From positions 5,022,001 to 5,086,000 of the forward strand of contig NC_035791.1 of assembly GCF_001653235.2 (NCBI RefSeq): a DNA stretch of 64,000 bases, given 5' to 3'. Shown here in pieces: positions 10,192 through 21,934 of the stretch (its first letter is position 1; the number at the start of each line of letters is the position of its first letter). A program made the translations under genes and the position numbers. Source of the stretch: Pochonia chlamydosporia 170. Its lineage: Eukaryota > Ascomycota > Sordariomycetes > Hypocreales > Clavicipitaceae. The notes under the pieces were generated by a model. It did not search any database. It was not told the DNA's origin and saw nothing but the letters and a program-made list of their open reading frames with translations.

Positions 10192-10754
10192 GCCAAATGC
10201 TCACAACAATAAATAGTGTGGGCATGGCTTAAAATGGCATAAAGATGGACACTCTGATTGCTCAATCGGTTTTAAAATAGTTACACATGCAGCGTGTCGT
10301 CTGGTGTGCGACAAAGACGACGACGACAATCACTCCACACTACCAGACTGTTAGAGTTTGTGGGCAGCTTTCGGGTTTTCTTTTGGATCAATTGGCTTCC
10401 GTGTCGTTGCTCCCAGCTCCAGCTCCAGCTCCAGTCCAGTCAGCTCAGCTTGTGACGACTGGACGCCCCTCAGGATCACGATTCACGACTGGAACCTAAA
10501 GACGAGACCTGGTCTTCCCATCTCCTGCTTTCCTGTTTCCCCTCTTCATTGCTGCCGCTGTCATACCATTTGGCAGAAATCGCCAATTTACTGTGCGCCA
10601 AAGAAACGAGCTCTGCCCGTGAGCTCCGAGCGTCGCCATCAACTCTTCTTCTAGTTTGCAGCATTGAAGCTCGCGACAGCTCCCCACCTTGATCGTGCCG
10701 CTTGGTACTTGACGTACAAACAAGCAGAGTTGCAACCTTGATTGCACTGGAATC
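10192..10754. promoter_or_regulatory. Promoter and leader of phospholipase D
   Basis: TATA-like runs occur at about 10207-10215 (caataaatag) and 10270-10280 (ttttaaaatag). A short (CCAGCT)n stretch lies at 10412-10436. No gene. Motif roles are inferred from position only. Confidence 0.35.
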
Positions 10755-13693
10755 ATGGGAGGCACCGACGACCTCAAGGGCGGCAAGCCTCCTTTGGACA
10801 AGGAAGACACCGCGGGCAGCCAGGGCGGATTCTCCGGTTTCATGGACGATCTGAAGGGGAAACTGAGCGAGACCAAGCTTCACGATGCAAAAGTCGCTTT
10901 GATTCACAAAAAGTATGCATGTGCCTGCCCGCCCGTTGACCCCGCCATTACCCATCAATTGATTGATCAAATTGACTTCACAACACCAAACAGCAGAGCT
11001 CCAAGTCCCTCCATCTTCCACACCCCCCCGTCTCAGCGCCAGCGAGGGTACATATGTAAAAGCTGACAATCTTTACTCAATAGACATCAAATTGGCAAAT
11101 TTGGAAATCTGGTACGTATGCTACAATTTGCTCTCAGAAATTTCATCATTTGTAGCAGAATTGACGCTCATCGCCGCCTAGTTTAACAAAGATCATCGCC
11201 ATGATGAAGAACACGAGCAGCGATGCGATGCCAAACGCTCAGCCATCTGCGAGCAACATCGGTTTCAATCCTATTTCCCGGAGCGAGAGGGAAACCTGAT
11301 CAAGTGGTACGTCGATGGTTGCGACTACTTCTGGGCCGTCTCCGTCGCCCTCGAGCAAGCTCAAGAGTCCATCTACATTTGCGATTGGTGGCTGTCGCCC
11401 GAACTCTTTTTGCGACGACCTCCCTACCATAACCAGGACTTTCGTCTCGATCAAATTCTCAAGAGGAGAGCCGAAGCCGGTGTCAAAATCTACGTTGCCG
11501 TCTACAAGGAGGTAGAGGCAGCCCTTACCTGCAACTCTCGCCATACCAAGCATGCTCTGGATGCTCTCTGCCCCGAGGGAACACCAGGACACGGCAATAT
11601 TCGCGTCATGAGACACCCTGATCACAATGTCTTCGAAAATGCTGCCGACATGACCATGTATTGGGCTCACCACGAAAAGTTCATTGTCATTGACTATGCC
11701 ATGGCTTTTATAGGCGGTTTGGATCTCTGCTTTGGTCGCTGGGACGCTCGCCAGCATCCGCTGTCCGATGTACACCCAGAAGGTGTTTCCGAAGAAATTT
11801 GGCCCGGACAGGACTTCAATAATAATCGCATCATGGATTTCCAAAAGGTCGCAGACTGGGAACAGAATGAGTTGAGCAAGGCTGAATATGGGCGTATGCC
11901 CTGGCACGATGTCTCCATGGCTGTCATCGGCCCTAGTGTCTACGATATCGCTGAACATTTTGTGCTTCGTTGGAATTTCATCAAGAGAGACAAGTACAAG
12001 AGGGATACACGCTACGATTGGATCGTATTGGAAGGCCGCGAAGGCGAAGATGAGGATTTGGTGGGTGTCCAGCGGCCTAAGCATCCTGTTGGCGAGTACC
12101 TCAAACATCCAATCTCACCTTTGAGCACCAAGAACCTGGATAACAGGGGCACAATCAAAGCGCAGATAGTACGATCTAGTGCCGACTGGTCCAGTGGAAT
12201 CTTAAAGGACCACTCTATTCAAAATGCGTACTGTGAGATTATCAGCAAGGCCGAGCACTACGTCTACATTGAGAATCAATTCTTCATCACCGCCACGGGT
12301 GACCAGCAGTCCCCCATCCACAACACCATTGGCCGCGCCATGGTGGAAGCGGTGGTTCGGGCTGCCAAGGAAGGACGCAAGTTCCGCATCATCATCATTA
12401 TTCCTGCTATTCCCGGGTTTGCTGGTGATCTTCGAGAAAACGCTGCCTCTGGAACCCGAGCCATCATGGACTATCAGTACAAGTCCATTTGCCGTGGCGA
12501 GAATTCCATCTTTGGACAAATCAAGAAAGAAGGTGTAGATCCCACGCAGCACATTTTCTTCTTCAACTTGCGATCCTACGATCGTCTCAACAAGACCCAC
12601 GCCATCTGCGAGGCCGAAAAGAAGACGGGCATCAGCTACCAGCAAGTACAGCGTGCTGAAGCCGAAGAAATCATGGCCAGTGGTGTCCACGGATACGAAA
12701 ACAGCAGTTCTGACGACGAAGATGGTACCGGCAGATTCCACGATTTACACTTGCGACGCAAGCAAGACCGAGAGAAGCGCAAGGCCAACATGACCAGCTC
12801 ACAACAAAAGGCAGCCGAAGACGCCAAACTTGCCCGGGAGATTTTCGAAAAGGAAAAGCCAGATGAGGAGGTGACCTCTGCAGCAACAGTGGCACATCAC
12901 GCCATGAGAGTAGATAGTAAACTACAGGACGAGCCGTGGGATGCCCACGACGACGAAGAGTCGGAAATCAAAAACTGGATCCAGGAAGAGTTGTACGTCC
13001 ACTCGAAGCTACTCATCGCCGACGATCGGATCGTCATCTGCGGATCCAGCAACTTGAACGACAGAAGTCAACTGGGCGACCACGACAGCGAACTCAGCAT
13101 CGTCATGGAAGACACGCGCATGATTGAAACCACCATGGACGGCAAACCATTCCAAGCGGGCTACCACGCAGCCACCCTCCGACGATACCTATGGCGAGAG
13201 CACCTCGGCCTGCTACCGCCCCAAGATCTCGACGCAAAGGACGACATCAACGCCCAGCCCCCGACGGTCAATCCCGAAAACGACATCTACGACAAGGACG
13301 AGTCGTGGGAATTTGTGTCCGACCCACTAGCAGACCAGCTTTGGGATATGTGGATGGGACATGCGCTGAAGAACACCAAAATATTCCGTAATGTATTCCA
13401 CGCAGATCCAGATGATCACAGTATGTCGTACCTTTATCACTGCGTTTTGTCTTTTGCAATTGTTGCTAACTAGCGTAGTTAAAACATTCGATGACTACGA
13501 CCGCTATCTTCCCCCCAAGGGCGTCAAACAGGGCCACATTTACGACCAGTTTATGCCTCCTGAGGAAGCGAGGGAGAAGTTGTCCCAGGTTAAGGGGCAT
13601 TTGGTGTGCATGCCGATGATGTTTTTGCAGGACGCGGAGATGGCAGAGAGGGGATTGCAGGTTAATTCGTGGACGGAGAGTGTGTATACCTAA
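10755..13693 (+). CDS. Phospholipase D
   Basis: Four exons (10755-10912, 11084-11111, 11182-13420, 13479-13693), all junctions in frame, give 879 aa. Exon 2 is only 28 nt and is needed to join the N-terminus to the catalytic part without the stop before 11182. Seen: two HKD catalytic motifs, HHEKFIVIDYAMAFIGGLD (second H at about residue 226) and YVHSKLLIADDRIVICGSSN (H at about 669), with the usual inter-domain region YVYIENQFFI. Between the second conserved block and the C-terminal HKD lies a charged, lysine- and glutamate-rich insert. No PX or PH domain is evident, unlike yeast Spo14. Reaction: hydrolysis of phosphatidylcholine-type lipids to phosphatidic acid. Probably cytosolic or peripheral membrane; no signal peptide. 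Confidence 0.95.
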
Positions 13694-16453
13694 TCTGGTT
13701 GAATGGATATGTTTTGTGCAAGTTTAATGGGCGATATGTGAGGTGGGTGACTTATATGAGAAAATGAATCAAGTCGTTTGCGTCTCTCAATTTTGTCCAG
13801 TTGCCTTTTTCATCCGACGCAATCATCTCATCCATCCACTTACTCGTGAACGCGAAGAGCATGCATCGCCACTAGACGTAGAGACAATTCAAGAAAGTTA
13901 GGAGTGGTGCCAGACAGACCTACGCCGTGTGAACAACACTGCACGATGACCTCACAGCAAACAACAACGAACAGCATAAACGCCTCTGATAAACAATTAT
14001 TGCTTTACATACCACTATCACACCCAATTAATTGACACATTGAACAAATATTAACGCTCAGTGAAAAAAATTCACAAACCTAGGCATTGACCAGTCACCA
14101 GCCTAGCGCCAAAAGCGGCCGAGTCGAAGCGCCGAACTAAGCCAATCATGAGGCGGGATCGTCTACTGCTGGGGTAGGCGTGGGTGCATGGGATATTAAC
14201 TGGCATGAGACATGAGTGGTTTGATGGGTTGGTGATTTTTATTTATGGCGGTAGTTGCGGTGGTATTTACTATTTACTGGCTTGGGGTTTTGGGGTGTGA
14301 AGAGGATCGTCTGATATATATGTGTGGGGGTGGATGGCGAATGGATGCGGTAGGATATGTTGCCGTGAGATATACATCACATTTGCCCTTATGAGTTGTG
14401 TTTTGAGTGATATGTCAAGTACGTATGTACATGAAATAATGGTATGTGTAGTGGGCAGTAATTGCGATTGGATGCCCATCTACCATGAAGGGGATGTAAC
14501 ACCAACATGCTTGGTTACACGAGTCTGCATAGCACTTTTTATGAACGCCCCGTGCAGGATTTTAAACACTTTCTGAAGACTCAATGACCATGTATCCAAG
14601 TTGTGTGTATTTTGGAATCTAAGTTCCTAATGTCGGCCCTAGGAAGTACCGGGGTATGTGCCACGTCTGCCATAATGAAACGAATTCCCTCTGAACATGC
14701 CGAACACGCGCTATGAGTAAGTTGAACGACTCCGGTTTTCCACGAGTTTTGGATCAGACGCCAAGTATCGACTAGATTTTAGCATCACGGGAAGAAAATT
14801 ATCAAATATTTCGCTCAGGAAGAGTAAGTACCTGAATTCCGAGGCTCTGCGAAAAATGTAGGTGCCACGACGAGGAAGGTGCTCTCCAGCTCTTTCCACT
14901 CTGTTCGACCAACAGACGTGAGCAGTTCTAACAGCACTTTGGGCGAACCTCGCAAATTCTTTACAAACTCTCCTTTCCGCACCAGGCAGATATACGAACA
15001 ACCTCCATCTTACGCAAGCGTGTGACGTTGTACAAAACCCACCACCTGGCGTATATCCATGCCCAAGGGGCCAAGACATCGTGGTGATGCCGACTAGTGG
15101 CGCCCAATGGCTATGCACAGCACCACTCCTAGCCAGGCACCAGAATATCAGAAACAAAACACCAACCAGGGCCAAGGACTATCCGCGAGGGCTGGCATAG
15201 AAACGCCGATCGAAGGCACCGAATCGTTGGGGTCCATTTGGATGCCATTCAGCGCATAGTCGAACCAGGGACTGGGAAGCGACGCCGTGATACCTATCAT
15301 CACGATTCACCAGCCGGCGGCTACGGCACCCAGCCTCAGCCTATTCCTGCGTATCCACCTGCCAATCCCTCGGGAAGCGAGTCGATCTGGCGTATCCAGA
15401 GTGCGTCCATGCAAAGCGCTCATAAGCTGCTCGATATTTGCTCGTGGCAGGCGACCGCAGTCCGGTACCAATAGCATCTTCACTACAACCGCCACTCTCC
15501 TATGCGCCGGCACTAACACGCAGCTTGTCAATTTGGTTGGGCTCCGCGTCTGTCCATCCTATGTTCGAGAATTGGACATCGCCCCCATGTCGTATGCTCC
15601 AACAATTTATGGCTTGTGATTTCAAAAGATTGGGCTGTGACCCATTGTACAGGTGCTATTCGACCGTTTCCTATGTTGAACGGGTAGGCAGCATTGAACT
15701 TTGAGAACATTGAAGTCATTCCGTCTAACCCCTCCCCTCCTGCTAGGCCTGCGTCATACTTCAGGTCCGGCCACCTCTGGTCTCATCTCCAGTGACAGAC
15801 AGCCCGCCCGCACTCACACTGTCCCATAATAAGCAGGAATCTAGAGCTCTCTAGCAACTGGGACCCCGCTTTCTGTCAGAGCAGGTTACACAAAACCACC
15901 TACTTCGACTTGATTGTGTTCCGGCTCTGTATCACGACCGATCTCGCATTCAACAGAGTACAAAGGCCGAAATATCACGCTTTGAGAGGACGACAGCCAT
16001 CCGCCTTTTTTTGCTGCAAAACCACCCGCCTTCCTCCGTACCTGCGTCGTCCTTCGTTTTCCGACGCCACGACCTCTAGCTGGCCGCATAAGAAGCGACC
16101 TCCCGATACTTTCAGCTTCCTCCGGCACCCCGACCCAACCATCATCGAGCACGATCCTGCATACGAGCTTGGCAAGGCAGTTTGCTGCCGTAGCTGCGCT
16201 CCTGTAGCTCCTGTAGCTTCTGCTACTGCTGCGTCTTTTGATTACGCAGTTCGTAGCTGTAGCTATTTGCACCTGCATAGCTACTACAGCATCGGTACGG
16301 GGATCCGGACGCATAGGCAAAGGCACATCATCGAGGACGCCACTGGTATACCGATCCGGTCTATTAGACTCTCTTCAAGGCAGCATATTCTCTTCAACCA
16401 GACGCCTGGGCCCGGTACACGTTGCGTCGCACACTCTCCATCCCGTCAGCAAG
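13694..16453. other. Intergenic region between phospholipase D and BRO1
   Basis: About 2.8 kb. A minus-strand frame at 14711-15175 (154 codons, hydrophobic start MALVGVLFLIFW) and a plus-strand frame at 15910-16500 have no recognisable domain. The latter runs out of frame into the BRO1 start and lies in its probable leader. I see no supported gene. Confidence 0.5.
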
Positions 16454-19400
16454 ATGCCGCAGTCACCCATGATATCGGTGCCTCTCAAGGCTACCAATGA
16501 AATCGATTGGGTTGCGCCATTGAAGACGTATATCCGAGAGAGTTACGGAGATGACCCGGAGCGCTACGCTGAAGAGTGCGCTACTCTCAGCCGACTGCGA
16601 CAGGATATGCGCGGAGCAGGAAAGGAGAGCACGTCGGGTCGGGATATGCTATATCGATACTATGGTCAGCTGGAGCTGCTTGATCTGCGGTTTCCTGTGG
16701 ATGAGCAGCACATCAAGATAGCATTTACATGGTAAGGTGGCTTGTAAAGCGTTTATCTCCGACCATGGCGGAACGCTAATCTACTCTAACAGGTTTGACG
16801 CCTTCACACACAAACCAACAACGCAATACTCTCTCGCATTTGAAAAAGCCTCCGTCATCTTCAATATATCTGCCGTCCTATCCTGTTACGCAGCCTTCCA
16901 GAACCGCGCCGAGGATTCGCCGCTCAAAGTTGCGTATCATTCTTTCCAAGCCTCCGCCGGCATGTTCACGTATATCAACGACAACTTCCTCCACGCGCCG
17001 TCATTCGATCTCAGTCGAGAAACCGTCAAGACCCTGATACACATCATGCTGGCACAAGCGCAAGAAGTATTCTTGGAGAAGCAGGTGGCCGATCAGAAGA
17101 AAGTTGCCTTGCTCGCCAAGTTGGCCGCACAGTCAGGCTATCTGTACGGACAAGCAATTGAAGGGGTTCAGGAAAACGTCAACAAGGCTATATTCGAAAA
17201 AGTGTGGTTGACAATGGTTCAGGTATGTCTTACTCTGCGGAAGCAGAATAGCCCGCTTGCTGTGCCCGTGTATATTCGGTGATATTAGAGCTAAGTCCTG
17301 ATTCAATACAGATCAAGAGTAACCTGCTTAATTCAATGGCTCAATTCTATCAAGGCCAAGCAGACGACGAAGCAGGCCAACATGGTGTTGCAGTCGCCCG
17401 CTTCGAAGTTGCGGAAAAACTTGCCAAAGAGGCGGAAAGATTGTCGCGAAATTTCCCTGCTACAGTGCCGGCTAGCTCAAACCTCAGCGCCGAGTGTGGT
17501 GGACTCTTGCAAGAGATGGCTAAGCGACAGCTATCTGCAGTCCAAGACAAGCTCCGCGAAGCGGTCAAAGACAATGACTTCATCTATCACCAGACGGTAC
17601 CGGCCGAGGCTAGTCTTGCGGCCATTTCCAAATTACCGGCATCAAAACCGATTCCCGTAAGCGAACTATACGCTGGTCAGGATATGCAGCGTATAACCGG
17701 ACCCGACTTGTTCGCCAAGATTGTACCCATGGCCGTGACGGAATCTGCTAGTCTCTATGATGAAGAAAAGGCGAAACTCATACGAGCGGAGACGGAGAGA
17801 GTTGATACCGCGAATGGAGAGATGGCAGCAAGTCTAGACTATTTGCGCTTACCAGGAGCACTTCAAGTGCTGAAAGGAGGGTTCGACCAAGACATTATTC
17901 CAGATGAAGACTTCCGACAATGGTGCATTGACGTCGCCGATCACGAAGCCCCTGCCGAGATATTCGACTTTCTGCGGAGAGAAAAGGAGTCAATTGTGTC
18001 TACCTTGGATAGCAGTTCCAAGCAGCTTGATATGGAGGAGAGCGTATGTGAGAAGATGAGGTCCAAATACGAAAGCGAATGGAGCCAGCAACCCAGCTCT
18101 CGGTTAACAACTACATTACGATCAGACATTCGCAACTATCGAGAAGCACTGGATGAGGCAATGAGAAGCGACAGCCAACTTGCGACAAAGCTGCGCCAAA
18201 ACGAGCCAGAATTTGATGAAATGCGCCGCGCCGCGCAGGAAGGTGAAGTTGATCAGCTGTTTCAAAAAGGTGTTGCTCAAGCCCGGGCTAGGGGTAGCCA
18301 TGCATCCAGCCCATCCCACATCGAACCCAATCTCCTGGACGCTGATTTTGGTGAGAGCGGCCCTAGTGTGATGGACCAGGTCAACAAAGTTGAGGACATT
18401 CTCAAGAAGCTTAACCTCATCAAGCGTGAACGGAATCAGGTACTGAAGGATCTCAAAGAAAAGGTGAGAATTGACACATTTTGCTAGGCGCTGGCTGGTA
18501 TTGGTATGTGCATGGCTAACATTTGTCAGGTACACAATGACGATATTTCACAAGTGTTGATCTTGAACAAAAAGTCTATATCCAACTATGAGACACAGCT
18601 ATTTGAGCAAGAGCTGGAGAAGTTTAGGCCGCATCAGAATCGTTTGCTGCAGGCGAATCACAAGCAATCACAGCTAATGAAGGAATTGACGGCCGCGTTC
18701 AATGCGCTGTTGCAGGACAAGCGCGTAAGATCAGAGCAGAGCAAGTATGAGGCGATACAGCGACAGAGGTCATCAGTCATCAACAGATACAAGCGAGCAT
18801 ATCAGGAATTCCTGGATTTAGAGGCAGGGCTGCAAAGCGCGAAGAATTGGTATTCGGAAATGCGAGAGACGGTGGGAAGTTTGGAGAAGAATGTGGAAAC
18901 GTTTGTCAACAACCGGAGGGCAGAGGGAGCTCAATTACTGAACCAAATCGAACAAGAACGGTCTGCGAGCAAGAGCAATCAAGCCGAACTAGAGCGAGAG
19001 CGGCTTCGAGGATTGATGGAACGCATGTCAATGGAACCGGCCAAGGCTACGCCTCAACCAGCGACATCCAACCGCCCAACGCCTGCACCGCTATTCCAAC
19101 CGGGACAAGCGCCTCGATATCCGCAAACCAACTTTCAAGGGCAATATCAGGTACCTACATCACCACCACCAGGTCAAGCCACATACCCAGGATATTCGAG
19201 CCCGCCTCCGCAAAGCACCTTCTCGCCGCCAGCATCGTACAACCCGTCTCAATATGGTCGAACTCCAGGGCCAACCTCACCACCGCCTAATCAGACGTCG
19301 TTTGGCATGAACATGATGCCGCACTCACCACCGCCAACGCAGACATCGTTTGGACAGACGCACCAACATCAACATCAACACCAACACCAACATCAATCTC

Positions 19401-19621
19401 ACCAGACATACGGCAACTATGGAGCGCAGGGGCAACAACAGGGCGGCTATGTGCCTCCCGGGTTCGTTCCGCCGCCACCACCTCCTGGCCCTCCGCCTCT
19501 GGGGCCACAACAGACCTTTCACTATGAGGGACATGGCGCACATGCACAGGGCGGTCAACCGCGATCAGCACAGCCGCAACAACCTCACGATCCATGGGCC
19601 GGGCTTAATGCATGGAAATAA
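16454..19621 (+). CDS. bro1: BRO1, ESCRT-III-associated vacuolar protein-sorting factor
   Basis: Four exons (16454-16731, 16793-17222, 17312-18463, 18530-19621), in frame, give 983 aa. The N-terminal BRO1 domain (about 1-400) includes the conserved DLRFPVDEQHIKIAFTWFDAF and KASVIFNISAVLS. A V-shaped coiled-coil domain follows (about 400-740). The C-terminal tail is rich in Pro, Gln and His and ends HDPWAGLNAWK. The tail and start match the vacuolar-sorting BRO1 better than its paralogue PalA/Rim20 of the pH pathway. Role: binds ESCRT-III on endosomes, recruits the deubiquitinase Doa4 and supports multivesicular body formation. Start MPQSPMISVPLKA matches the family. A run of CAN codons at 19361-19398 encodes an alternating His-Gln tract likely to vary in length. 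Confidence 0.94.
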
Positions 19622-20492
19622 CGGAGGAGCGAACTTGGTGGCCAAAGACGGTATTCAGCAGGGGGATGAAAAGTTGGTACATTATTTGGGAGTGCAAGAG
19701 TTGTCAAATAGCATCTGTAGTTGGTGTAATGTGTACTTCATGTCAAGTTTCTGTCGCTTACCGTGTCCATTGGGGGGTGGTGCATATTTCCCGACGGCTG
19801 AATTGTGCATGGGGTCTATAGGGCTGGAGTGTGGCTGATGGATAGCGTTTTTGCATTTAGATATACATCGTATTCCGGGATGAATATATGTGACTGGGCG
19901 TGATTTCTTTATTCAGGAATTGATTGCAGGTCGTTCAATGTGTGGCCTGTTGTGATGTGATTTGCAAGATGGTTGAAGTAGAATGTCTAGCTTGTCCTGG
20001 TGAAGAATACTTCAATGTTAGCTTTGCTCCAGGTGTCAACGCAACATTACGGAGTATTTTCAGGTTTATCATCTCTGTGGCAATAAATACTTGTCAAGAG
20101 CGTATCCCTATGTCATAGTACAAGGTTCTTCAAGACACGACCCGTTCTGAGTGGGATCTTTTTTACATGTCTTAGACTGGCCCGCCTCACTAGCATACTG
20201 TTGACTGTCTCGACTAACCATAAATACAGTGGTGGAGTGTAATGAGGTTTTAGACAGAATGAGTCCTAGACATGAGTCCTTTGCTCCGGCTGGATCAAAA
20301 GCGTCATTGTGAGCAAGCAGCTGCAGGTCTTTATTTCATATGTCTCAGTACCATGATCATGTTGCAAGGAGATTATAAACGTTGAATGTGACTTAGATAG
20401 ACGTTCATCCAGATTTCACTGTCATAAGCAGTTCCTCGTCCCCAAACAAACTCACAACAGCAAGCTCCATCACCACCAGCATCACCATCACC
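19622..20492. other. Intergenic region before the lysozyme-like gene
   Basis: Holds the BRO1 3' region and the promoter of the next gene. No open frame of interest. A TATA box is listed separately. Confidence 0.5.
20374..20379 (+). promoter_or_regulatory. TATA box of the lysozyme-like gene
   Basis: TATAAA lies about 115 nt upstream of the start codon at 20493, in a region otherwise free of this motif. Confidence 0.55.
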
Positions 20493-21054
20493 ATGAAGCT
20501 CTCCAACATTATCACCCTCTCCCTCAGCGCAGCTGCCATCGCCGCTCCCTCGCCAGATAATATTGACTCCCGCGCCAATCTCCCTGGCCTCAACGCCCTT
20601 CAAAGCAAATACGCCAACGCAATCATCGCCCAAGCAAAGAAGGATGGTGTCGGCCCTCACGGCTGCCAAGCTGCCATTGCCACGGCCATGGTTGAAGTAA
20701 GGCCTCACAAACTACCCATTATACGCAACACTAACGCTCGTACAGACCAGCATCATCATGTACGCCAACAAAGGAGTCCCACAGTCGCTGAACTATCCGC
20801 ACGATCGTGTTGGTTCCGACCACGACAACATCGGGCTGTTCCAGCTCCGTGCGTCCGTGTACAAGAACATTGCGTGTGATATGGATGCCGGTTGCTCGGC
20901 GGGCCTGTTTCTCGATGCTATGAGGAAGATTAAGGGGTGGGAGAGGATGGCTATTGGGACGTTGTGCCAGAAGGTGCAGCGGACGGCGTATCCGGATCGG
21001 TATGCTAAGCAGGTTGGTTTGGCTACGAATGTTTGTAAGGCGGGTGGTTTGTGA
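20493..21054 (+). CDS. Secreted lysozyme/transglycosylase-like protein
   Basis: Two exons (20493-20696, 20746-21054) joined in phase 0 give 170 aa. Signal peptide MKLSNIITLSLSAAAIAA is clear, so the mature protein is about 150 aa and extracellular. Seen: ATAMVE, with Glu68 as the last codon of exon 1, then HDRVGSDHDNIGLFQLR, then CQKVQR and DRYAKQV near the C-terminus. A glutamate followed about 30 residues later by GL-F/M-Q is the active-site layout of lytic-transglycosylase-type lysozymes. A very similar block (DHDSVGIFQQR type) is common in actinobacterial cell-wall proteins (from memory, not searched). Four cysteines suggest disulfides. Likely role: attack on bacterial peptidoglycan, or a domain co-opted for another secreted role. 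Activity is inferred. Confidence 0.78.
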
Positions 21055-21934
21055 GATTGGGTTGAAGTGGATTGGGATTGTTGGTGTTTGAAGATGTGGT
21101 GATGGCCTTGGCTTGCTTTGAGATGGGTAGAATGAGGGGTGGCGTTATAGAACACTATATCTGCTGGATATGTGATAATGCGGACTCATATTGATGTATA
21201 CCATGTTTACGAAGAAAGTTTGCCAATATAGGCCGTGTTCATGAAGAATGGGGTTGTCTGGATGAGGTTGCTTTCATTCTGAAATGTGAGGATGGAGTAG
21301 GGTAGGTGAAGCTCCGTCAATTTGGTGTGACAATCGCCGCCAATTGGTGATCACTCATCAACTTGATTATGCTTGATGAAAATGTCCAATCGGCACTGGA
21401 CAGCGATACAATGTGCCGACAAGTACCATCGCTCGATATGGCCACCTGGTTGATGCCATCAATCTCGTCGCCAAGTGTGCCGAAAGAGTTGCCGCTCGCC
21501 GCATTCTAGCCCGAGCAGCTCTTCCTTGCTCGCAGTCTGGTGGAGCAACATCCGCAATCGTTAGTCCCTTTGCCGCCGCTTCATTGGCATTCGTCTTGAT
21601 GTCATTGGCAAAAGTGGACAATCCATTGGACCGAGACCAAACAGAAGAGCTGGGGTTCGTTCCCCGGATGCATTGGCCCGTCGGGTGAGTGTCGATTCCG
21701 TTGACGATTTATTTCATGCGGGGACTTGACCAACTTCAGGCGTTTATTTCCATCGGCTACTTTATCCTTTATCCAACAACTTACATTTTAATTGTTTCTC
21801 TTATCCCTCCCCACGAGCGCAATGCAATTCTAATTCCCACGATACACCACCGATACATGTACATATAAGAAGAACCATCAACTGCAAACAGACCTCGGCT
21901 CCTCCAACCACCCAATTGCCGAACCACAACCACC
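21055..21934. other. Intergenic region before the hydroxy acid dehydrogenase
   Basis: Two fully overlapping frames on opposite strands (21413-21688 plus, 21367-21621 minus) have no domain. At most one could be real and I support neither. The right part is the promoter of the next gene. Confidence 0.45.
21864..21869 (+). promoter_or_regulatory. TATA-like box of the cytochrome b5/FMN dehydrogenase gene
   Basis: TATAAG lies about 70 nt upstream of the ATG at 21935, a normal distance for a fungal TATA element. Confidence 0.45.

Noticed and set aside
11239..12108. 289-codon open frame on the minus strand
   Set aside because: Opposite the phospholipase D catalytic exon, whose frame is conserved; antisense shadow. 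The same holds for 12202-12741 minus.
14711..15175. 154-codon minus-strand frame with a hydrophobic start
   Set aside because: The start resembles a signal peptide, but the rest is Arg/Cys-rich without domain or supporting promoter; not strong enough to call.
15910..16500. 196-codon frame running into the BRO1 start
   Set aside because: Overlaps the BRO1 start codon out of frame, and a frame on the opposite strand covers it; most likely leader sequence.
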